Shown here: piece by piece, positions 1 through 8,926 of the stretch
Position numbering within the stretch: position 1 is the stretch's first letter
How the letters are laid out: every line of letters begins with the position of its first letter
Source of the DNA: Paenibacillus montanisoli
GTDB taxonomy: Bacteria > Bacillota > Bacilli > Paenibacillales > Paenibacillaceae
Assembly (NCBI RefSeq): GCF_003268025.1
Contig: NZ_QLUW01000007.1
Coordinates: 124,001 to 188,000 of the forward strand
Direction of reading: 5' to 3'
DNA: 64,000 nucleotides
Position numbers and translations under genes: made by a program
Notes under the pieces: generated by a model
What the model saw: only the letters and a program-made list of their open reading frames with translations
Database searches by the model: none
What the model was told of the DNA's origin: nothing

Positions 1-90
1 GTCACCTATCAACCAGGCGGCTTCCGGTTTTTTCGTTCCTATATTTGGCAGCCCGTATACCCGCGCTTTACGGCCTCTCTAAGCTTATAA
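1..90 (+). CDS. possible 3' end of an upstream gene (truncated by window)
   Basis: Frame 1 is open from the first base to a TAA at 88-90 and reads as a plausible 29-residue C-terminus rich in aromatic and basic residues. No family can be assigned from so little sequence. The following gene starts 42 bases later. It could also be non-coding, since 29 open codons can arise by chance. Confidence 0.3.
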   Translation, partial: VTYQPGGFRFFRSYIWQPVYPRFTASLSL

Positions 91-91
91 T
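86..91 (+). promoter_or_regulatory. -10-like element ahead of the SLH protein gene
   Basis: A consensus TATAAT lies at 86-91, about 40 bases upstream of the ATG at 133. No convincing -35 sits 16-18 bases upstream, so this is a weak assignment that would need an activator or an extended element. Confidence 0.3.
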
Positions 92-132
92 AGTGGATGC
101 TTGATAGAGTGAGAGAGGAAGTAGAAGCAACA

Positions 133-2886
133 ATGAGAAAGAGCAGGTTTGAAAAATGGCTGCTGCTTGTCGGCGCGGCTTTCATCGTATTCAATTCCGC
201 AGGTGTGACCACAGCCCAGGCGGCTCCGGTTTATACACCGGCGGAGGAGGTATCGCTCGATACCGGCTCGTATATCGAGAAGCTGCAGTTCGATAATGAA
301 CGGGGCTATCTCTATGCGACGGCATCGGAGACGAACCAGCTGTTGTTCATCAATCCTGATACGATGCGGATCGAGAAAAGCCTCTCCGTCGGCTCCCATC
401 CGGGCGCCATGGATCAAGTCGGCAATAAGATGTACGTCGCGCTGGAAGGCGCAACGTTAATCGCCGTCGTGAATCTCGATACGAAGCAGGTCGAGAAGAC
501 GATCGTGACGCAGGCGCAGCCGATGAGCGTTGCCGTGGACGGCAACGGCTTGTTCTATACGGAGGACGATTCGTGGGGAGATATACGCCGGATCGATTTG
601 ACGGACGGCACGGACACTGTGATGGCCGACAAGGTTGGGCGGCTTGCGCTGGGCATTGACCGTTCCCGGCATGTTCTGTACGCAGGGGAGAGCCTATCGA
701 GCTACAGACTGCACGCATTTAACTCGGTGACATTCGAGGAGCTATGGCTAATGAAGCCGGACATCGGCAGCGGTTATTCCTCTTCGCTCATCGTCGATCA
801 AAGCGGCGTGTACTTCGGCAGCACGCAGGTTGATCCCGATCGGCAGCGGATCGTGTCCACCGCGGTCGGCGGCGAAGTGCTGGATGTCGACGGAGCCTTC
901 ATCTATACGACGTCCGGCGTATATACGAAGAACGAGGGAGCGCAAGCCGCTTCGTATGCCGCATTGCCCCGGGGATCGGATGCGGAGGCTGACGGCAGCG
1001 GGCATGTTTTTAGCTACAGCGGGATTAATTCAAGAGCCATTGTGAAACGCACCTATAAACTCGACGCTGCGCAGAAGGCAGTCGAGGTGGACCGCGGCGC
1101 CGACTCGATGGCTTTTAACCATAAGTTGACGGGATGGGTGATGGGCGAGGGCGAAAAGTACCTGTATGCCATATCCGCGGAAGCGAATCGGCTCCTGCAA
1201 ATCGATACCGCAACCTTCACGGTAAAAGCGGACCGTTACGTCGGCTCGCAGCCGTCGGATATCGATTTCAGGGACGGAGTCCTGTATATTTCGCTGAAAG
1301 GCAGCACGCATATGGTCCGCATCGATACGAAGCGGGAGACGGATTTTATGGCCCCGCTCGATGAACTGGAGGTTGGCCTGCCGACGTTGGACATTGCCGC
1401 GGGGGCAAGCGATATCTACTACAGCATCGGCGGCTACGGATGGCTGAAGGTCCATGCATGGCGGGACGATGCGGCGTTCCCTTTTAAAGAATCGGTGTAT
1501 GAGCCGTCGTTAACGATGGGTCCGGACGGGAACACGTTGTGGATCGGCGAGACGGGGACAAGCGGCGGCGACCTCTACAAAGTCAACGTGGCTGCGAAGC
1601 AAATCCTGGACAAAACCGTAGAGGGCTACTCGTACGGAAACCGCGAACTGCCGCTTGACGGGGATATGGTGTACTATGCGGGACGAAGATTTTCGACCGG
1701 GGATTTAGGCCTTATCTACGGCGAGTACAAGGAGAAATACGAGTATTTCGCCCATCTGCTGTTCGCTAGAGGCAGCACGGTGATCGGCACGAAGGCCGTT
1801 TACAACCGGGATACGTTTAATCAGGCGCTGAAGCTGCCTTTCACGATCGTGTACGGATATGTGAAGAAGGATGGTTCCGTTCTGCTTTATGCAGAGGACG
1901 ATTTGACAAGCAAAGAGGGTCCGAACTATATCTTGTACCGGTTCGACGGCCTCGATTCGTTGAAGACGGCGATGGACAACCGGCTGCGTCCGCAGGAGGG
2001 GAGGTTCGTCGACCGCAATACCGCGCCGCAAGTGATCGATGGCTATGTTACGTTCCGCCCGGGTGTATTAGACAGATTCGTAGATCACTATGAGATTCAG
2101 CTGTATGACGGCAGCAACCGGCCGGTGAAGCTGGATTTTACGGAAACGGTCTATAAGTCCGAGCAGCTGCCGAACGGCTCTTACGCGCACAAGCTGATTG
2201 CGCCGATGAAAATCGTGCCGGAAACCGTGAAGAAAATCGGGATCGTCCCGGTGCTGAAGAACACGCTGGACAAGCAGAACGAGGCCGTGCTATTCGTTCC
2301 GCTGGCGGATAACCGTACGTCGAAGAACGCTTTTATGGATGTGCGTACGGACCTGTTTGCCAAATTCGCGATCGAAACGTTGGCGGACATGAAGGTGGTG
2401 CAGGGGTATAAGGACGGCGCCTTCCAGCCTTACGGTCTCGTTACGAGAGCCGAGTTTGCGACGATGCTGGTCAAAGCGCTGCGCATTCCGGCTGCCGGCG
2501 GGTCGTATTTCAAAGACGTGCCTCGCAATGCCTGGTATTACGAAGTGATATCCGCGAGCGCGAAGGCCGGTCTGATCAAGGGATATACGGACGGCACCTT
2601 CCATCCGAACCGGACGATAACGCAGCAGGAGACGCTGGAGATCGTGAACAATGCGCTGTTGTACGGCGGCTATAAGCAGACAAGCGCGGGTAAGGGAGAG
2701 CTGCTGCATTTCTTCGACCAATCGAAGGGGTACGACGCTTGGTCGAAGCAAGCGGTGCATAATTTGCTGCGGGAAGGCATCGTCAAAGATTACGATACGT
2801 TCCAAATCAACGCGGACAAGAAATCGAACCGCGCGGAATGCGCCGAGCTGATTTATCGGTTGTTGTATGTGTTGAATAAGGTTTGA
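133..2886 (+). CDS. SLH-domain surface protein with beta-propeller-like N-terminus
   Basis: Secreted, cell-wall-anchored protein of about 917 residues. The ATG at 133 is preferred over an in-frame start at 97 because the signal peptide (basic MRKSRFEKW, hydrophobic stretch, Ala-rich cleavage region ending AQAA) begins there and a GAGAGGAAG ribosome site sits just upstream. The body has repeated YVTN/WD-like blades of the type LFINPDTMRIEKSL and VVNLDTKQVEKTI, suggesting a beta-propeller. The last 190 residues contain three S-layer homology modules (GYKDGAFQPYG, GYTDGTFHPNR and a degenerate third ending NRAECAELIYRLL), which bind pyruvylated secondary wall polymer. Monocistronic, followed by a strong hairpin. 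The ligand of the propeller is unknown. Confidence 0.85.
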   Translation: MRKSRFEKWLLLVGAAFIVFNSAGVTTAQAAPVYTPAEEVSLDTGSYIEKLQFDNERGYLYATASETNQLLFINPDTMRIEKSLSVGSHPGAMDQVGNKMYVALEGATLIAVVNLDTKQVEKTIVTQAQPMSVAVDGNGLFYTEDDSWGDIRRIDLTDGTDTVMADKVGRLALGIDRSRHVLYAGESLSSYRLHAFNSVTFEELWLMKPDIGSGYSSSLIVDQSGVYFGSTQVDPDRQRIVSTAVGGEVLDVDGAFIYTTSGVYTKNEGAQAASYAALPRGSDAEADGSGHVFSYSGINSRAIVKRTYKLDAAQKAVEVDRGADSMAFNHKLTGWVMGEGEKYLYAISAEANRLLQIDTATFTVKADRYVGSQPSDIDFRDGVLYISLKGSTHMVRIDTKRETDFMAPLDELEVGLPTLDIAAGASDIYYSIGGYGWLKVHAWRDDAAFPFKESVYEPSLTMGPDGNTLWIGETGTSGGDLYKVNVAAKQILDKTVEGYSYGNRELPLDGDMVYYAGRRFSTGDLGLIYGEYKEKYEYFAHLLFARGSTVIGTKAVYNRDTFNQALKLPFTIVYGYVKKDGSVLLYAEDDLTSKEGPNYILYRFDGLDSLKTAMDNRLRPQEGRFVDRNTAPQVIDGYVTFRPGVLDRFVDHYEIQLYDGSNRPVKLDFTETVYKSEQLPNGSYAHKLIAPMKIVPETVKKIGIVPVLKNTLDKQNEAVLFVPLADNRTSKNAFMDVRTDLFAKFAIETLADMKVVQGYKDGAFQPYGLVTRAEFATMLVKALRIPAAGGSYFKDVPRNAWYYEVISASAKAGLIKGYTDGTFHPNRTITQQETLEIVNNALLYGGYKQTSAGKGELLHFFDQSKGYDAWSKQAVHNLLREGIVKDYDTFQINADKKSNRAECAELIYRLLYVLNKV

Positions 2887-2896
2887 CGGCTTTGAG

Positions 2897-2935
2897 GCCT
2901 CTTAACCGCGCGGTGCGGTTAAGAGGCTTCTTTTG
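2897..2935. terminator. bidirectional intrinsic terminator
   Basis: A perfect 13-bp stem (GCCTCTTAACCGC at 2897-2909 with its complement at 2915-2927) and 5-base loop lie between two convergent genes. A short T-run follows on the + strand. Confidence 0.85.
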
Positions 2936-2940
2936 TGCGT

Positions 2941-3837
2941 TTAGGGTTTGCGGCCCGTCATGGCAAAATAGTGCTCGAAAAAGCGCTCGCGATCAACGGC
3001 GGCGGCGATCTCGAGGGTGCCTGCGCCGCTCGCGCGGAACGTCATTTTGCCGAGCGTTTCGTCGCGGGTATAGTCGACTCCGATCGATCCCCGCTCGTAT
3101 TCGCACAACTCCGGCTCGAATAAGCACGCCGCGGCCAGCGGATCGTGGAACGTCATGACGTGGCGCTCCAGCCAAGGAGAGCCGAAATCCTCCACCGCCT
3201 GCATCACTTTTGCTGCGAACAAACCGGGGTTGTCATGCCGGCCGAGCACTAGCCGGGTCGTAACGTTGAGCCCGAATGTGCGATGAACGGGCACTTGCGT
3301 TCCGTAGACGATTGCGCAGGCATGCGCGTCCATCCAGGCATTCCAGTTGGCCATCGGCATGTCGGGACCGGCCTCCAGCTCCTCGGAGAAGACGCCGCTC
3401 ATGATGTACAGCTCCTTCAACAGCCGCGGTATTTCGGGATCGAGCCGAAAAAGCAGCGCAACGTTCGTCAAGTGGCCGACGGCAAGCAGCGAAATTTCAT
3501 GGGGATGCCGGCGGATGGCCGCCCGCATGGCGTCCACGGCTTGGTTGGGACGGAAGCCCGTGTCATGCGGCCAGTTCGGCAGCTTGGCTGCGCCGTCCGG
3601 CGTCGGATAGATATCGGTCGGCATAAGCGGGTTATCCGCACCCGCGTAAACCGGGATGTTTTGGCCGGCGGCTTTGCAGATGGCGTCCGCGACCATCGCC
3701 CGTTTCCCCGCTTCCCCGCCCACGGTCGAGATGCCGATCAGCTCGCAGTGGGGCTGGTTCAACAGATAGGCGAGGCAAAGCGCATCGTCGATATCGCCGC
3801 CGATATCGGTGTCGAGCCAAACTTTTCGTGCAGCCAT
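2941..3837 (-). CDS. nucleoside hydrolase (inosine-uridine hydrolase family)
   Basis: 298 residues, normal for the family. Cleaves the N-glycosidic bond of ribonucleosides to give base plus ribose. The N-terminal aspartate cluster LDTDIGGDIDDALC is the Ca2+ and ribose-binding motif, and the C-terminal FHDPLAA carries the catalytic histidine region. Start at 3837 is set by a GAAGGAGG ribosome site; an upstream extension of the frame runs through the divergent promoter region and is not coding. The gene is divergent from an HD-type phosphohydrolase, so the pair could act in nucleoside salvage (inference). Base specificity cannot be read from the sequence. Confidence 0.88.
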   Translation of the reverse strand: MAARKVWLDTDIGGDIDDALCLAYLLNQPHCELIGISTVGGEAGKRAMVADAICKAAGQNIPVYAGADNPLMPTDIYPTPDGAAKLPNWPHDTGFRPNQAVDAMRAAIRRHPHEISLLAVGHLTNVALLFRLDPEIPRLLKELYIMSGVFSEELEAGPDMPMANWNAWMDAHACAIVYGTQVPVHRTFGLNVTTRLVLGRHDNPGLFAAKVMQAVEDFGSPWLERHVMTFHDPLAAACLFEPELCEYERGSIGVDYTRDETLGKMTFRASGAGTLEIAAAVDRERFFEHYFAMTGRKP

Positions 3838-3930
3838 CTCTATGCCTCCTTCGGCGTTCCAGAAAATGGTGTATACTGGTATCTGAATTCTACCACCTCG
3901 CCAATGAGATGAGAAGGAGTGGACGGACAC

Positions 3931-4518
3931 GTGGAGGACAAGTTTACGAAGCAAATGGAGTTTCTGATCGAAGTGGACAAGCTGAAGCAGATCGAGCGCA
4001 AAACGAAAATCATCGGCGGCGCGCGACAGGAAAATGACGCGGAGCATTCATGGCATCTCGCCATGATGGCGCTGATTTTGCAAGACCATGCGAATCTGGA
4101 CGTGGATCTGCTCAAGGTGATCAAAATGCTGCTCGTTCACGATTTGGTCGAGATCGACGCCGGGGACACGTTCGCTTACGATACGAAGGGACACGAGGAT
4201 AAGCTCGAGCGGGAGATGAAGGCGGCCAAGCGCATTTTCGGCCTGCTGCCGCAGGAGCAGGAAGCGGAGCTGATGGGATTATGGCTGGAGTTCGAACAGA
4301 AGGAGAGCGCTGAAGCGAAATTCGCCGGATCGCTCGACCGGCTGCAGCCGATGGTTATCAATCATTTGAATAACGGCGATACGTGGCAGAAATACGGCAT
4401 TACGAGCGGACAGGTTCTGAACCGCAACCGCGAGATCGCGAATGGATCGGAGAAGCTGTGGGATTACGCCCAGCTAGTGGTGCGGAATTCGGTCGAGCAG
4501 GGGATTTTGAAAGAGTAG
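3931..4518 (+). CDS. HD-domain phosphohydrolase (YfbR-like)
   Basis: 195 residues. Metal-dependent phosphohydrolase of the HD superfamily, closest in layout to YfbR-type 5'-deoxynucleotidases. Ligand positions are visible: the histidine in NDAEHSWHLAMMA, the HD pair in LLVHDLVEIDAGD, and a distal aspartate in the C-terminal helices. The GTG at 3931 is preferred over the GTG at 3919 because the AGAAGGAG ribosome site at 3912-3919 would overlap the latter. Divergent from the nucleoside hydrolase with about 90 bases between. Substrate not determinable; dephosphorylation of nucleotides would suit the neighbour. Confidence 0.8.
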   Translation: MEDKFTKQMEFLIEVDKLKQIERKTKIIGGARQENDAEHSWHLAMMALILQDHANLDVDLLKVIKMLLVHDLVEIDAGDTFAYDTKGHEDKLEREMKAAKRIFGLLPQEQEAELMGLWLEFEQKESAEAKFAGSLDRLQPMVINHLNNGDTWQKYGITSGQVLNRNREIANGSEKLWDYAQLVVRNSVEQGILKE

Positions 4519-4584
4519 TGAATGGCGGCAGCGGATGCGAGTCGAATGAGGTGAAAGAAGCCGGAATAAGTCGGAGGAATCGGG

Positions 4585-5754
4585 ATGAGTGAAGCAAACA
4601 AACGACGCGCCATTGTCATCGGGGCGGGTATCGGCGGGTTAAGCGCCGCATTGGCGCTTCGGCAGCGGGGATGGCAGGTGGCCGTGTATGATCGTGCCGC
4701 CGCGCTGCGCGAGGCTGGAGCGGGCATCGTGCTCGCCGCCAATGCGATGAAGGCGCTCGACCTGCTGGGCGTGGGCGGGCAAGCGCGGACTGTGGGCGCG
4801 CCGGTTGAGCAAGCGGACATACGCTCGTGGGACGGGCGGCTGATTACCAGCCTCCCGGCTGCCGAGCAGGCGGCCAAATACGGCACGCACAGCTATGTCA
4901 TGCATAGAGCCGACCTGCAGTCCATCCTTCTGCATGCGGTCGCTGCGGAGTCGCCGGTGCACACCGGGATGCGGTGGTTAACCGGGGAGCGGAAGGGCGA
5001 CCTTGTGACGGCTGTCTTTGAGGATGATACTCGCGAGGATGCGAATGTTTTGATCGGTGCAGACGGCCTTCATTCCACCGTGCGGGAGCGGCTGTTCGGC
5101 GAAAGTCCGCTGCGGTATTCCGGCTATGCCGCCTATCGGGGCGTCTGCACGCTGAATGAGGCAAGGATCGGCTCGACTGCGGGCGGCGGCTTCGAAGCGC
5201 TTGGAACCGGATTGCGGTTCGGTTACTCGCGCCTCGGCCGTGGCCGCGTGTTCTGGTTCGCGGCGATTAATGCGCCGCAAGGGAGCCTGCTGCCGGTGCC
5301 GGCGCGCAAACAGGCGCTGCTGAGCCGGTTTAGCGGCTGGTACAGGCCGGTATTGGACGCGCTTGAAGCGACGGAGGCCTCCGAAATTCTGGCTCATGAC
5401 ATAGCCGATCGGGCGCCGCTGTCCCGGTGGAGCACCGGGAACATGACGCTGCTCGGCGATGCGGCGCATCCGATGCTGCCCAACCTGGGGCAGGGCGGCG
5501 CCCAGGCGGTCGAGGATGCTATCGTGCTGGCCCGCTGTTTGGAGCAAGGCGACGTGCCTTCAGCGCTTGAAGCGTACGAGAAGGAGCGGATGGCGCGGAC
5601 TTCCCGCATTGTCCGAATGTCGCGTTCCATGGGACGGATGGTGCAGCTGGAGAGCAAGCCGCTCATTTGGCTGCGCAATCGGCTTCTTGCTGCGGTGCCG
5701 CCTTCCGCGTATATTAAGCGGTTTGATCCGATCGTCGGCTATGCGGTGCGTTAA
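4585..5754 (+). CDS. FAD-dependent monooxygenase (aromatic hydroxylase type)
   Basis: 389 residues. N-terminal dinucleotide-binding motif GAGIGGLSAALALRQRG, a GADGLHSTVR segment (DG motif) near residue 155, and the FAD ribityl motif GDAAHPMLPNLGQGGAQAVEDA near 290 define a group A flavoprotein monooxygenase, which uses NAD(P)H and O2 to hydroxylate a small, usually aromatic, substrate. Cytoplasmic; no signal peptide. Good ribosome site GGAGGAATCGGG. The 3' end overlaps the convergent next gene by 41 bases, so there is no room for a terminator between them. Substrate unknown. Confidence 0.85.
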   Translation: MSEANKRRAIVIGAGIGGLSAALALRQRGWQVAVYDRAAALREAGAGIVLAANAMKALDLLGVGGQARTVGAPVEQADIRSWDGRLITSLPAAEQAAKYGTHSYVMHRADLQSILLHAVAAESPVHTGMRWLTGERKGDLVTAVFEDDTREDANVLIGADGLHSTVRERLFGESPLRYSGYAAYRGVCTLNEARIGSTAGGGFEALGTGLRFGYSRLGRGRVFWFAAINAPQGSLLPVPARKQALLSRFSGWYRPVLDALEATEASEILAHDIADRAPLSRWSTGNMTLLGDAAHPMLPNLGQGGAQAVEDAIVLARCLEQGDVPSALEAYEKERMARTSRIVRMSRSMGRMVQLESKPLIWLRNRLLAAVPPSAYIKRFDPIVGYAVR

Positions 5755-7675
5755 CCGGCCGCATCAAATACGGGTAGAGCAGCACCAAGCCGGCGGCATA
5801 AAGCGCTAAGGCAAACACGGCCGGCGACAGGTGAACCAAGTCGGCGTAGCCGATCTGCATGTGGACGGAAAACGCGGCGTAAAATGCCGGCGTCCCGCCG
5901 ATCAGGAAGGTCCACCACAGCCAGCGCTCGCCTTGCTGGATGCCCCATAGCGCCATCGTGAGCAGCGCCAGCGCGTCGGAGAACAGCGCGCCGCCGAAGC
6001 CGGCGCGGTCATGCGCGATTAACGGGATCAGCTTGGGGTTAATCGCCGCGATTTGATCGGAAGTCAAGCCTATGAAGGCTAGGTCCTGCGGGACAAATAC
6101 GGTGGTTACGCCATAGGCAGAGATCGCGATGCTGCCGATGACCAGCGCGAATCCGAGCACCACCATGCAGCATTGCCCCCACATCGCACGCTTCCAGATC
6201 CGGTCATTATGTAGGTTGACAGGATGGCGGAACGGCTTGTCGGGGTTTTTTCGCATGCTCAATAGAAACAGCGGAAGCAGCAGGAGTGCGACGATCGCAT
6301 GCAGCGGATCGAAATAGCCGTAGCCTAGATAAAGAAAGAAGCTCATAAAGCCGGTTAGGCCGGACACGAACAACGCCGTGCGCGCCCAGTGCATGCCGTG
6401 GCGCAGTCCATGGCGGCCCAGCTGAAAATAGAGCACGCCGATCGAGATCATGGTGCCGGCCAGCGTAATCCGGTCATGCGCCATAAAATGCACGAGCCGG
6501 TGGTTCCAGTGATGCAGCGCATCGCGCTTAATGCCAAGGAACGCTTCGTCGTAGGGAAGCAGCACAGTCGTCTCCGCAATGATCCATGCGAGCAGCCCGC
6601 CGAAAATCATGCCGATGCCGAGCAGGCACATCCAGCCCCAGTGACGCCAAAACGATGGCGGCGGCTCCGGATCGGATAGCTCCCGAACCCGTTCGTGCAG
6701 GATGGCATCGTTTACCCGCTTGGGCAAGCCGGGGCCAGCGAAAACAAGCCCGCCATGCAGCAGGATGTAATCGGCTCCGGCGGCCATGAGGTCCAGCGCG
6801 TCCTGCGGCTCATAGGCGCCGCAGGACGCTTTGAGCACGAAGCTGTTTCGGGGGACCAGCTCGCGGATGAGCCGGAGCTTCTCGGCGCAGGCCTGCTTAT
6901 CGGCAGGCTGCACGATGAGCTTGCCTTCGTTGTTGCGGGCCTCGCCTACGACAGCGCCGCACCAAGCCGTGAGATCGGCTGATGCGAATAATGGCTCCAG
7001 CATGTTCTCGGGCGTGCTATGCGGGACGTAGAGAAACAGCCGAGCGTCGGCTGGGGCGTTCGCGGTTGCAAGGAGATGCAGCAGCCTAAATGCATCGTCG
7101 AGCTCCATAGGCTGCTGCAGGATATCGAGATAGAACCCGGCCGCCCCGGCTTTACCTAGCTGCTGCATCATAATAAGCAGCTGCTCGGCGGCTTGCTCGG
7201 GCGTGCTGCCTGGCATTGGCGCCAGCCTTGCGAATTGCGGCAGCTTATGGCCCGGCTTTGCAAGGCGCCGGGCGGTCGCGGCGACTCCGTTATTTTCAAG
7301 GTAGGCGGGGTACGAGATCAACTGCTTCTCTTTGTTGAGCCGGATCGGCGCCTCCGAGGCGGAGCCGTCGACCGGCTGTACCGTAATCGGGCCAATCTCC
7401 ATAAAGCCTAGCCCGAATTGGGCGATCGCCTTATGGGCGGTCCCGGCGGGATCCACCGTACCGCCTAGCCCGACAGGCGTGTTGAATGCGAGCCCGCACG
7501 CATGGCTGCGCAGCAACGGAGCGGGCTCCATGTGCCCAAGCGTGCGGATGACGAAGGAGCCGAGCGGCAGGCGGCTTAAACCGCCGATTGCGCCCAGCGT
7601 AACGGAGCGGGCCACGCGGCCCGGCAGCCGGAACAGCAGCGGTCGGAACAGCGTTTGATACGACCAGTCCGGCAT
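5714..7675 (-). CDS. dihydroorotate dehydrogenase-like domain fused to duplicated membrane domain
   Basis: 653 residues. Residues 1-320 resemble class 2 dihydroorotate dehydrogenase (PyrD): NTPVGLGGTVDPAG corresponds to the PVGLAAG-D-KNG region and LLHGGLVFAGPGLPKRVNDAI to the FMN phosphate-binding end. The lysine after the conserved aspartate is proline here, and the catalytic serine segment (SSPNTPG type) is not recognisable, so dihydroorotate oxidation is doubtful. Residues 345-640 are membrane-spanning and contain two related halves, each with a PxDxAFxG turn and an AHDR motif (about 399 and 555). Start supported by AAGGGAGTG. Ends convergently inside the monooxygenase gene. Function unknown; possibly a flavin-linked membrane redox protein. 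Confidence 0.7.
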   Translation of the reverse strand: MPDWSYQTLFRPLLFRLPGRVARSVTLGAIGGLSRLPLGSFVIRTLGHMEPAPLLRSHACGLAFNTPVGLGGTVDPAGTAHKAIAQFGLGFMEIGPITVQPVDGSASEAPIRLNKEKQLISYPAYLENNGVAATARRLAKPGHKLPQFARLAPMPGSTPEQAAEQLLIMMQQLGKAGAAGFYLDILQQPMELDDAFRLLHLLATANAPADARLFLYVPHSTPENMLEPLFASADLTAWCGAVVGEARNNEGKLIVQPADKQACAEKLRLIRELVPRNSFVLKASCGAYEPQDALDLMAAGADYILLHGGLVFAGPGLPKRVNDAILHERVRELSDPEPPPSFWRHWGWMCLLGIGMIFGGLLAWIIAETTVLLPYDEAFLGIKRDALHHWNHRLVHFMAHDRITLAGTMISIGVLYFQLGRHGLRHGMHWARTALFVSGLTGFMSFFLYLGYGYFDPLHAIVALLLLPLFLLSMRKNPDKPFRHPVNLHNDRIWKRAMWGQCCMVVLGFALVIGSIAISAYGVTTVFVPQDLAFIGLTSDQIAAINPKLIPLIAHDRAGFGGALFSDALALLTMALWGIQQGERWLWWTFLIGGTPAFYAAFSVHMQIGYADLVHLSPAVFALALYAAGLVLLYPYLMRPVNAPHSRRSDQTA

Positions 7676-7725
7676 ACGCTCACTCCCTTCGTGGATGATG
7701 TCGTTTAGCGCGTGATAACGCTAAT

Positions 7726-8010
7726 GAGAGGTAATAGTTACCGCACATTGGCGAGAAACCTGCGAAAGTAGGCCAAGAGAGGTAACCGTTACCGCACATT
7801 GGTTAAGGGGCTGATGAAAGTGGCCAAAGAGAGGTAACAGTTACCGCACATTGGCGAAGGAGCCGGCGAAAGTAGGCCAAAGAGAGGTAACAGTTACCGC
7901 ACATTGGCGAAGGAGCCGGCGAAAATGGCCCAAGAGAGGTAACAGGTACCGCACATTGGCGAGAAACCGGCGAAAGTAGGTCAAGAGAGGTAACCGTTAC
8001 CGCACATCGG
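7726..8010 (-). repeat. tandem array 1: six 51-53 bp units with palindromic GGTAAC-N-GTTACC core
   Basis: Six palindromic cores start at 7730, 7781, 7833, 7886, 7938 and 7989. Each is followed (+ strand) by GCACATTGGCGA and a purine-rich tail ending near AGTAGGCCAAAGA. The core centre base varies (A or C), while the arms are mostly kept. The array fills almost the whole 343-base gap between two minus-strand genes and ends right beside the stop codon of the MBL-fold gene at 8019. The same unit recurs inverted at 40760-41375. No spacers of unique sequence, so not CRISPR. Confidence 0.95.
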
Positions 8011-8018
8011 CCGCCCGC

Positions 8019-8717
8019 CTAGCGCCCGCCCACCTCGATCTCGTCGCCCGGAGCCATGACTCTGCCTTTTAGCCCGTTTGCCTCCAGCTGCTGCACGAAC
8101 TTTTCGGCGTCCTGCCGGATCGGCGGGAAGGTGCTGTGGTGGATCGGCACGGTCAACTTCGCGTTGTACCATTTAGCCGCGTGCAGCGCGTCCTCTGGCC
8201 CCATCGTATAATGATCCCCGATCGGCACGAACGCGACGTCGATGGGGTAAAGGTCCCCGATCAGCTTCATATCGCTGAATAGCGCCGTATCCCCCGCATG
8301 CAAAATCGTCAGCCCCTCGGCAAACACGAGGAAGCCCGCAGGCATGCCCGCGTACAAAATTTGCTTCGTCTCTTCATCGACAATGCCGGAGCTGTGGAAC
8401 GCCTGCACCATTTTTGCTTTCGCAAAGCCGAGATCCACCGTTCCGCCCATATTCATGCCGATCGTCTTGGCGCCCTGCCACGACATGTAAGTGGCAAGCT
8501 CGACGATTGCGACAACCGGAGCATCGTTGGCAATGGCGACCGGCGCGGCATCGAGAATATGGTCCTGGTGGGCATGAGTGAGCAGCACGGCATCGGTTTT
8601 CAGGTCTTCCGGTTTTTTAACCGCAACGGGATTGCCGCTTAGGAAGGGATCGATAACGAGCGATTTGCCGCCTGTGCTGATTTGAATGCAGGCATGGCCG
8701 TGAAACGCAATTTTCAT
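8019..8717 (-). CDS. UPF0173-type MBL-fold metal-dependent hydrolase
   Basis: 232 residues, typical of the UPF0173 (YtkL-like) family. The metallo-beta-lactamase motif THAHQDH at about 50 binds the first metal pair, GDT near 150 supplies the bridging aspartate and PIHHSTFPPI near 195 the last histidine. Cytoplasmic hydrolase of unknown substrate. Start fixed by AAAGGAG eight bases upstream. A purine-nucleoside or lactone substrate has been proposed for relatives, but nothing here decides it. Its 3' end abuts tandem array 1. Confidence 0.85.
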   Translation of the reverse strand: MKIAFHGHACIQISTGGKSLVIDPFLSGNPVAVKKPEDLKTDAVLLTHAHQDHILDAAPVAIANDAPVVAIVELATYMSWQGAKTIGMNMGGTVDLGFAKAKMVQAFHSSGIVDEETKQILYAGMPAGFLVFAEGLTILHAGDTALFSDMKLIGDLYPIDVAFVPIGDHYTMGPEDALHAAKWYNAKLTVPIHHSTFPPIRQDAEKFVQQLEANGLKGRVMAPGDEIEVGGR

Positions 8718-8926
8718 CGTAAACGGGCTCCTTTATTAGAAAGTATGAGTAGAAACGCTATCTCCATAGTGACAGATTCCGGCGCTGGAAGCAATTTGAA
8801 ACCGGCGGCCGCCCGCCCATCACATTCACATGATGCCGCGGTGTTTTGAAGAAACTATATCTTACGCGAGGCCGGTGCAGCTATACTGGTTCTATTGACA
8901 TTGCTAGGCAAGGAGTGGAGTAAACC

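Noticed and set aside
2941-4047. Longer form of the nucleoside hydrolase starting at 4047
   Set aside because: The extra 70 residues lie over the divergent HD gene and intergenic region; the ribosome site is at 3843-3852.
7726-8010. CRISPR array
   Set aside because: The whole unit is conserved, there are no unique spacers of 30-40 bases and no cas genes in the window.
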